A stretch of DNA of 64,000 bases from assembly GCF_907164915.1 (NCBI RefSeq), contig NC_061868.1, positions 31,090,439 to 31,154,438 on the forward strand. Direction: 5' to 3'. Positions within the stretch are counted from its first letter, which is position 1, and each line of letters opens with the position of its first letter. The position numbers were made by a program, and so were the translations under genes. Source of the stretch: Impatiens glandulifera. Taxonomy: Eukaryota > Streptophyta > Magnoliopsida > Ericales > Balsaminaceae. Of this stretch, positions 57,762 through 64,000 are shown piece by piece. The notes beneath the pieces were generated by a model. It worked only from the letters and a program-made list of their open reading frames with translations, searched no databases and was not told the DNA's origin.

Positions 57762-60336
57762 TCAAAGTTCATCGTGCATCTGTTGTGGAGTAATAACTGC
57801 AGCCATACCAGACTTAATAGCCGCAGTAACTTTCCTTTGTAACTTCAGTATGCCAATACGCTTAGAAACAACATACAGAGCCGCACACGAGAACAGCATA
57901 AACCCAATTATCAGTATTATCCTGATACATCCATCCATCAAAACTTTCAACTTTGTAAACTTATTGCATTATTAACAAAATAATAATAACTAAGCACGTT
58001 TTAAAAGACACACTTACCTATCCAGAACATCTTGTCGTTGCATGGTGGAGAGTAAGTTTCGAGTTCGCATCAGCAATGAGTGATGCCCCTTATATTCACT
58101 TTCAGCTTTCTTTAATACTCCAGTTGACTCCTCTACATCATCCAACTCAGTCATCAGTTAAATATCAAATATTTTTCTTTTCATATTATTCAAAATGTTA
58201 AACAATATCAATCAGGAAATATGATTCTCTTCATCAAATTTATTGCTTTGGAGTCTCACATGATAATTATGCATAGTGTAAATCAATAGGAACTAAATTG
58301 AAAATATACTGTGAAATAACAGAATATGGGAAATAAATTGGAATTAAAGTAAAGCACCAAACCAAATGAATTGTTCATTAAGTAAGTTTTCTGATTTGCA
58401 TGTTTTCCAAATGACTTTTAGACAGAACCCTCTTTTTGGAAGGACGCTTTAGGTCCCTTCAAGGTCAGACCTCCTTACTAATGTATTTTCACCCCCATTT
58501 TATTAAAAAATATGAATAAAGATTTGTGCCACAAACAGTTCTATGAAAAATTTGAGAAATACTTACCAACAGTCATAAGTGTGCTGACATTCCTTTCAAC
58601 CTCCTACAAATTACAGAATATTACATAGAAAAGTAATCAAGTTTCTGATAGAAAAACCTAGATTCTTTAGATCTTGTTTGATGTGGGGTTATTTTGAAAA
58701 AAATATAGGTTATGAAATCAAATATTGTTTTGATGAAAATGTCGATTTTTGAGATTATTTAGGTTACATCACTAAAATATCTTAGTATTTTAATTGATGA
58801 ATTAAGTGTATTTTGATGGTTGAAAGGATATGTGATGTACTAAAAGGTTTTTTGGAAATAACCCAAGATCAAACAAGCTCTTAATATTCAAGCCTACATA
58901 GTTACCTAAACTAAAAAAAACATGGAGAAGGAGAAGCAGAAAACAGAGCAATCCACCTGAACCATCAATTGTCGAGTTCGTCGAAGGCTTTCGGTGATGC
59001 TTTCAGCTGCTGATGTCATTCCAATTTTGGTTCTTCAAAATTTTAATCTATAAGTTTCTCATAATTTTTTTGGGAAGAAAAGCAAACTAATAATGATAAG
59101 GATTGTACTTACTGTAAGTTGCGCCTTCGAATTGTGGACTCTGTTCCTCCCCCCAAAAGTAGTTCTCTCTAAGTTAAAACATACCACATTTAATGAGTTT
59201 TGAATTTTAATTATCATGATTCATGTGTATAATCTAATTCATTAGCAGGAAATAGTATATTATGTATGATATGTGCATAAGATCATTTCAAATAAAAAAC
59301 GAAAAGAAGGATTCTTTTAATCACTCTGAGGGACTTTTTATTTTTATATTATCAGATACAATCAATTAAACCTTCAAAGTCAATTGTAATGGTTGCATCA
59401 ATTAGGCCTCGATTGAGATGGTTTATTTGAGATCAAACACTTTACTCACCAATCACATCATATAAATCAACAACCAATTCAGATTATTTGGAGATAACCA
59501 CTCAGTTATTCATTTAATCCTAGATCAAACAAGGCCTAGTTGCTTCAAATGATAAATAATAACTCCATGGACTATTATGATTAGGACAGTACTACAACTA
59601 TTACTTATAAATACTAATAACATTATGAACAATATAGTAATCCTAGCATTGAAATCAACAGAGAAAGTCAGTTACCTCTTCTTGTGCTTCCTTCTTCCGG
59701 TTATTCTTGGCTTCCAAATTAGCATTTCTCAAACTTACTCGTAAACTGAATAAGATTACAAGCAATAGAAAACTGTCATTTTACATGTAGAAGAAGGTAA
59801 AAATAGTGGCTAATATAGCTCATCTACCAAATAAATGTTGGCTTGAAGGTTTCCTATATTTTCTATAGGTATGGAACTTTGCTATGTTTGTACTAGAAGT
59901 GAGCATTCCTCATATACTGTGTTCTCACTTATTTTTCTTGCTATGGCTATCTCTAAACAGTACATGCATGACTCATCATGCAATATCAATAACTAAAAAA
60001 TTTAAAAAGAAGTGCAAGAACATAAAAACATGAAAAGCATGTATGGAACCTTTGGATGTCCTGTTTCCAGGATTCAAGCAGGAATTGAACAGCTTCAACT
60101 TCATCATCGTTGGGGAGCTGAGGAGCGAGAAGATCGAGATTAAATCGGAACAATTCGAGCTGAGCCAACCCATCCTGAGCAAGGCCATTCAGTCTGGGAA
60201 GTGAATTTTTTTGTTCTCCAGTTGAACTTGACAATTTACCGAACACTTGAATTGAGGAAATCGTATCTTTGATCCGTCCGTGTTCGTCATCCCAATCCTT
60301 CTTCGTCTTCTTGACTGCTTCCTTGACCCTGTCCAT
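57762..60336 (-). CDS. SEC20: Sec20-type SNARE with C-terminal HDEL (7 exons)
   Basis: Coding exons on the minus strand are 60336-60050, 59745-59676, 59168-59113, 59032-58957, 58603-58567, 58132-58018 and 57921-57762. All introns are GT-AG; the spliced CDS is 801 nt (266 residues). The N-terminal part (1-120) is helical and charged (MDRVKEAVKKTKKDW). The Sec20 SNARE motif runs from about residue 140 to 213 ('GMTSAAESITESLRRTRQLM', 'STGVLKKAESEYKGHHSLL', 'TRNLLSTMQRQDVLDR'). One membrane segment follows (215-234) and then a 32-residue lumenal tail ending MHDEL. Sec20 proteins belong to the ER SNARE complex that receives Golgi-to-ER vesicles; the HDEL end, also found in yeast Sec20, is an ER retrieval signal. 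The first ATG after an in-frame 'TTTTCAG' acceptor-like site was used; a 5' UTR intron is possible. Introns 3' of exons 2 and 5 side carry MITEs. No breaks seen. Confidence 0.93.
58670..58880. mobile_element. MITE in a Sec20 intron, 211 bp, TTA target duplication
   Basis: Ends GATCTTGTTTGATGTGGGGT and, in reverse, GAGCTTGTTTGATCTTGGGT. Flanked by TTA at 58667-58669 and 58881-58883. It lies in the intron between exons 4 and 5 of the Sec20 gene. Harbinger-like by duplication size and ends. Confidence 0.78.
59405..59536. mobile_element. MITE in a Sec20 intron, 132 bp
   Basis: Ends GGCCTCGATTGAGATGG and, in reverse, GGCCTTGTTTGATCTAGG. Preceded by TTA and followed by TAG, an imperfect 3-bp duplication. 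It lies in the intron between exons 2 and 3. Same family as 58670-58880 and 51982-52246. Confidence 0.6.
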
Positions 60337-61044
60337 TACAACGATTCCACTGAAAATAATATTAATATATACTGCAATTAAAAACAAATCACTTTCACTT
60401 TTTAGTTTGATAATTTTAAAAGTGAATGTAATACTGATGGTAACAAAAAAATAAAAATTCTGTAAAGGCTCACATGCTTCGATTCAAATTGGCAATCCAA
60501 TTCAGTCATAAATAACAACTCACATAAATTTAAAAAAAACTTTGCTAATCAATTCTCTTAAGAGTAGGATCCTCCTTCAATATGAAGCAAAAACAAAAAG
60601 CTTTGCAAAGAGTTTCCAATTAGAATTAATTTAAAATTAAGAAAAATTCTCAATTTTTTACTAATGTAGGAAATAATTGTTTAGAAAATTATTTTTTTCA
60701 ACTATCTCCATATTTAGATTCTTTTCATGGCATTCAGAAGAACTTTAAAATTCAAAAAAGGTTGGATCAAGGATAGGGAATTCAAATTCAAATAAGTGTG
60801 GAACTAGAACCAAAGATCGCCAAATCAAAAGAACTATGAAAAAAGATGAAATTTACTAAACAAGAGAAAGCACAAAGTTTGAATCTATCCCTAGAGCATG
60901 ATCATATTTCAATTAGCCAAGTTGATTCTAGCTCTTTTCTTCTTGAAAAGCACAAAGTTTGAATCTATCCCTCATTACTTGCATATGATCCAGCTATCAA
61001 ATGAATTAGGGGATTTTGACCAATTTGCACTATTGCTAACTACC
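60337..61044. other. Sec20 upstream region
   Basis: Should contain the 5' leader and promoter of the Sec20 gene. A donor-like 'GCATGTGAGCC' on the minus strand near 60475, with the acceptor-like site near 60355, would give a 5' UTR intron of about 120 bp. The 24-base phrase containing AGCACAAAGTTTGAATCTAT occurs twice, at about 60869 and 60948. No gene seen. Confidence 0.4.
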
Positions 61045-61142
61045 CAATTCTGAATTTCTTTCCAAATACATTGGAAGCTTTTTGAATGTCCCTAAACATT
61101 ATGCTATTTTTTTCCAGCCAAACATTATAAATAAGAGAATGC
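61045..61142 (-). pseudogene. LINE reverse-transcriptase tail fragment
   Basis: The minus strand reads 'HSLIYNVWLEKNSIMFRDIQ' and continues KASNVF. It resembles the C-terminal zf-RVT region of plant L1-type LINE proteins (YxxWxERNxRxF). It is only about 33 codons long and is cut off by the LTR fragment starting near 61148. Short, so uncertain. Confidence 0.4.
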
Positions 61143-61147
61143 ACTTT

Positions 61148-61600
61148 TGTAAGGCCCTAAAAACGCGATCTTCTCCACTATATACTTACATTTTTCTTGA
61201 ATCTCATAAAACAGTACAAAGGATAGACGTTTCTCAGAGGTCGTCTCGTAAATTGAGATAATATACCGAAGTAGAGTTCCCTTCTAGGCAACTTTGACTT
61301 ATTAAGAGTCGCCACTCTGTTTTCTCCATGAAAATCGAGAAAGAATGATAAAGTGTTCCAATGACGCAAATAAATAGATGATTATGGTTCAATGCTTGAT
61401 TACACTTGGGAAAAGATCTCAGCGCTATATCCCTCGCATCCGTTTCATGATGGTCTCTACTCTAAATCTTTGGTCATTTTGTAAAAATCCGATATTTACA
61501 TTTTATTATAAGTTATCCCGGGACCTATCATACTTTTAGGTATGTGACAATCTTAAACTTTATTTCATTTACAAAAAAATCATACTTTTATGACTGAAGT
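61148..61600 (-). mobile_element. Tat-like LTR fragment
   Basis: 'TAAGAGTCGCCACTCTG' (about 61306), followed by 'TCCATGAAAATCGAGAAAG', 'GATTACACTTGGGAAAAG' and 'GGTCTCTACTCTAAATC', has the same order as 15261-15420 of the large LTR ('GAGTCGCCACTTG', 'AAAATCAATAAAAAG', 'TACTCGGGAAAGGGC', 'GGTCTCTACTTATAAAG'). By analogy the LTR end lies at about 61148 ('TGTAAGGCCCTAAAAACG') and the element runs on the minus strand. The other end was not found. Confidence 0.55.
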
Positions 61601-64000
61601 TGGTAATCCAAACATGGACATAAGAACATTTTCTTTTATTTTTATTTATTCTTTCTTTTTTTTTACAATTTTTTTGGTCATTTTGAGGTCCTCCAAACAG
61701 GTCCTTAGGCTGAACTGAAAACATCTCGTGAAGGACAAAATCATATATAAATGTGTTATCTATCCAGCAGTTTAAGATCTACTCATTTGGAATTCAGACA
61801 AGTTTGTAATCATCATTTAAAAAATGTTTAACAGAGTGACCATAAACCGCTAAAAATTCTTCTAGTTTTTCAAATAATTTACATTAACTCGTGTATTTTG
61901 ATACAATATCTTAGGTCATGAACTGATTTTTTTTTTTTATCTAATATGACTTATAGATAAATGTGTTATCTATCCTACGGTATAAGAATCAGCTCAACTG
62001 GATTAATATTCAGTTCGTAGCACTTGGTCAAACTTTGTCTAAATTACTGACCGACCTATTTTGACCTTTTTACCAGTTTGTAATATTATCTTGTAGGCTT
62101 CAAAACTAATACTTAAAAAGACCAAATTGAGAAAACTACAAATTCGTACTTGATAAACAAACTCTAAGCATTCCATTAGTTATGTGTCAACGTTCCAACA
62201 AAAATACTTATATGCATCAAGATCTAAGTCATATCAAAATTTGAGAGCATTTGGTATACACAATCCACAATTGATCTCCAAAGTTTGCATAAATTTCACT
62301 TTTTTATGTTTTGGAAAATGACTAAACTCAATTGATTTCACTTTGATACAAATGTAATAGAACATGCAATCAAAATACCTTTACGAGAATTACTATGAGG
62401 TTGGTTTTCTATTTTTCTCTCTTTCATTCAGATGTATCATAGTTGGTAAGCAATTGAACATTCAATTGATCATAGTTGGTAAGCTACTCAGAATAAGAGC
62501 TTACAATGAAAGTCTACAATGAAACTGATTGTGCCACTTGAGAAGCCACGAACTAATAAGGGATGCTCACGAGTCACGTCTTAATAAGATGGAAACAGTT
62601 GGCAGCTGTAAAACAAAACAAAGATTGTTAATTTAAGCATAATATATACTCTATAACGAGAAGCATACTATATTAAAAATTTCATTAGCAATAAAGTGGA
62701 TGTTTCAATGAAAAAATGTAGAGATACAACCAAGAATATATTGCATGTGGAAATAGATCTACCGAGAGATGTTCTTGTTCACTAGGGTATTTGCAGGAAT
62801 CACAACAAAAAGTGGGAGATCTTAGTTGATCCTTGGGACACAAAAATATTCAAGAAAAAGCTATTGCAGACTTTACTGAATGTATGCAATTTATATGCTG
62901 AATTAATTATCAATTTTATAAGTTCATCTTTTTTAAATGTATGAACCATTGTATAGAGAAGATATGATAGAGATGGTTAACATTCTCTTTAGATGAAGAT
63001 TGTACCAAATTTATGTTTGTGCTGAAGCTAAGTGATTTCATCTGGCTGAACTATAAAGAAAATGACTTCTATATTCTTCATCCTAGTTCATGTGTGAGGA
63101 CACAAACCATAAATCTATCTCAAGGTGTTGTTGAAGAGTCTGTTTTATATATTAAAGGTGTTGTTGAAGAGTTTGATTCATATACTAATGGAATCATTAA
63201 TAAAATTAGAAGCTTGATGACTGAAGGTGGGATCATAAAGAAGAACCTAAAGAGCTAAAACCTTTTGCGAAGGTATCTTTTGAGACTAGGTCTGGATTTG
63301 AGATTTTTTGTAAGGATTTACCTAAGAGTCCCATAAATCTGGAAAATGTTACATAGATCTCAATGAAAAAACATCTAAAATATCCTCCCTTTATTTTATC
63401 TTTGTTTGGTTACCACTACCAACAGAATTTGCGTCTCCTCTAGTCTACATGCCAAGGGATTTGTAAACCTGAATTCCGGTATGGATTTCATTTCAGTGTG
63501 CATAGTCAATGTTCAGAATCTACAAATCACAGATATATAATAGAGAACCTCCAAAAGTATGGACCCATTTAGAAACGCTTATAATTTTACACTAAATGAG
63601 AGTAGCACATCATCCCAATCTAATGTCTTGATTCCAATAACAAAGAAAAATGTAATAATAATGAGAAAACTGTGATAGTTTTCTTCCAAATCAAATAATA
63701 TGTCAAGAATGTACCCCAAATAACACAAATAAGATGATCTTCAAGCCTATAGAAATCAATGATACACTACAAAAATTTCATCAAACACTGCAAGCATAAC
63801 AAGATCATAGGTTCCATCGCTTACATTCTTCGTCTAGTTCTCCATTACTTTTTGTGCATTTCAACGCTATAAAGCCCGAAAATTTGAAAATATTAGTTCA
63901 TTTAACATTAGAAGAAAGAAAAATCAAATTACCATCACGTTTAAGTCATTGTTACACACAGTTTCTCTAGAAGCCTAGGCCAATATTTTCAAATTTGCTA
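61601..64000. other. Unassigned AT-rich sequence to window end
   Basis: The left part may be the rest of the Tat-like LTR. 'ATAAATGTGTTATCTATCC' occurs twice (about 61748 and 61959), each followed by 'AGATCTACTCA' or 'AGAATCAGCTCA'. 'TTGATCATAGTTGGTAAGC' at 62466 partly repeats 62437. A plus-strand ORF at 63013-63258 has a small internal repeat (GVVEE) and no known relative that I can name. The last 700 bp show nothing recognisable. Confidence 0.4.

Overview
The window is nuclear DNA from a flowering plant, most likely a eudicot. It is strongly AT-rich, its genes are split by GT-AG introns, and most of it is transposable-element sequence of typical plant families. I cannot name the species. 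Only three host genes can be supported, all on the minus strand: a plastid anthranilate synthase alpha subunit (9 coding exons, 6515-9505), a small single-C2-domain protein (5 exons, 34612-37874) and a Sec20-type SNARE ending in HDEL (7 exons, 57762-60336). I reconstructed each exon by exon with consistent phases and in-frame joins. The three are not functionally linked: tryptophan synthesis, a Ca2+/lipid-binding protein, and Golgi-to-ER membrane fusion.

Region by region: 1-219 is the end of a foldback/MULE-like element. About 226-3171 is a Tat-like LTR or LTR fragment in plus orientation. About 3260-4960 is a decayed Ty1/copia fragment. 6515-9505 is the anthranilate synthase gene. 12804-13517 is a hAT-type element with a perfect 8-bp target duplication. 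14971 to about 33670 is the 3' part of a large Ty3/gypsy (Tat/Ogre-like) element on the minus strand: its 3' LTR, polypurine tract, a very long 3' untranslated region made of hairpin-forming minisatellites, and an integrase/RNase H pseudogene, truncated upstream. Two later insertions sit in it: a non-autonomous Tat-like LTR element without gag-pol (19404-25562) and a 2.4-kb hAT element (29406-31828).

34612-37874 is the C2 gene. 38552-46697 is a pogo/Emigrant-like element split by a complete but mutated CACTA (En/Spm) transposon at 38680-45834, with a TAT target duplication. 46.7-56.8 kb holds Harbinger-like MITEs, two inverted-repeat elements, tRNA-related SINE-like copies and a 2.7-kb purine-rich minisatellite field. 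56808-57385 is another hAT MITE. 57762-60336 is the Sec20 gene, with two MITEs in its introns. The last 3.6 kb contains a LINE tail, a further Tat LTR fragment and sequence I do not recognise.

The most interesting signal is in the Tat-like elements. Both the large and the nested element carry, just inside the 3' LTR, tandem arrays of short hairpins. The stem sequences differ between repeat types but usually stay self-complementary, which suggests selection or a copying mechanism that preserves the fold rather than the sequence. I saw no CRISPR, operon, rRNA, intact tRNA gene or other bacterial-type system.
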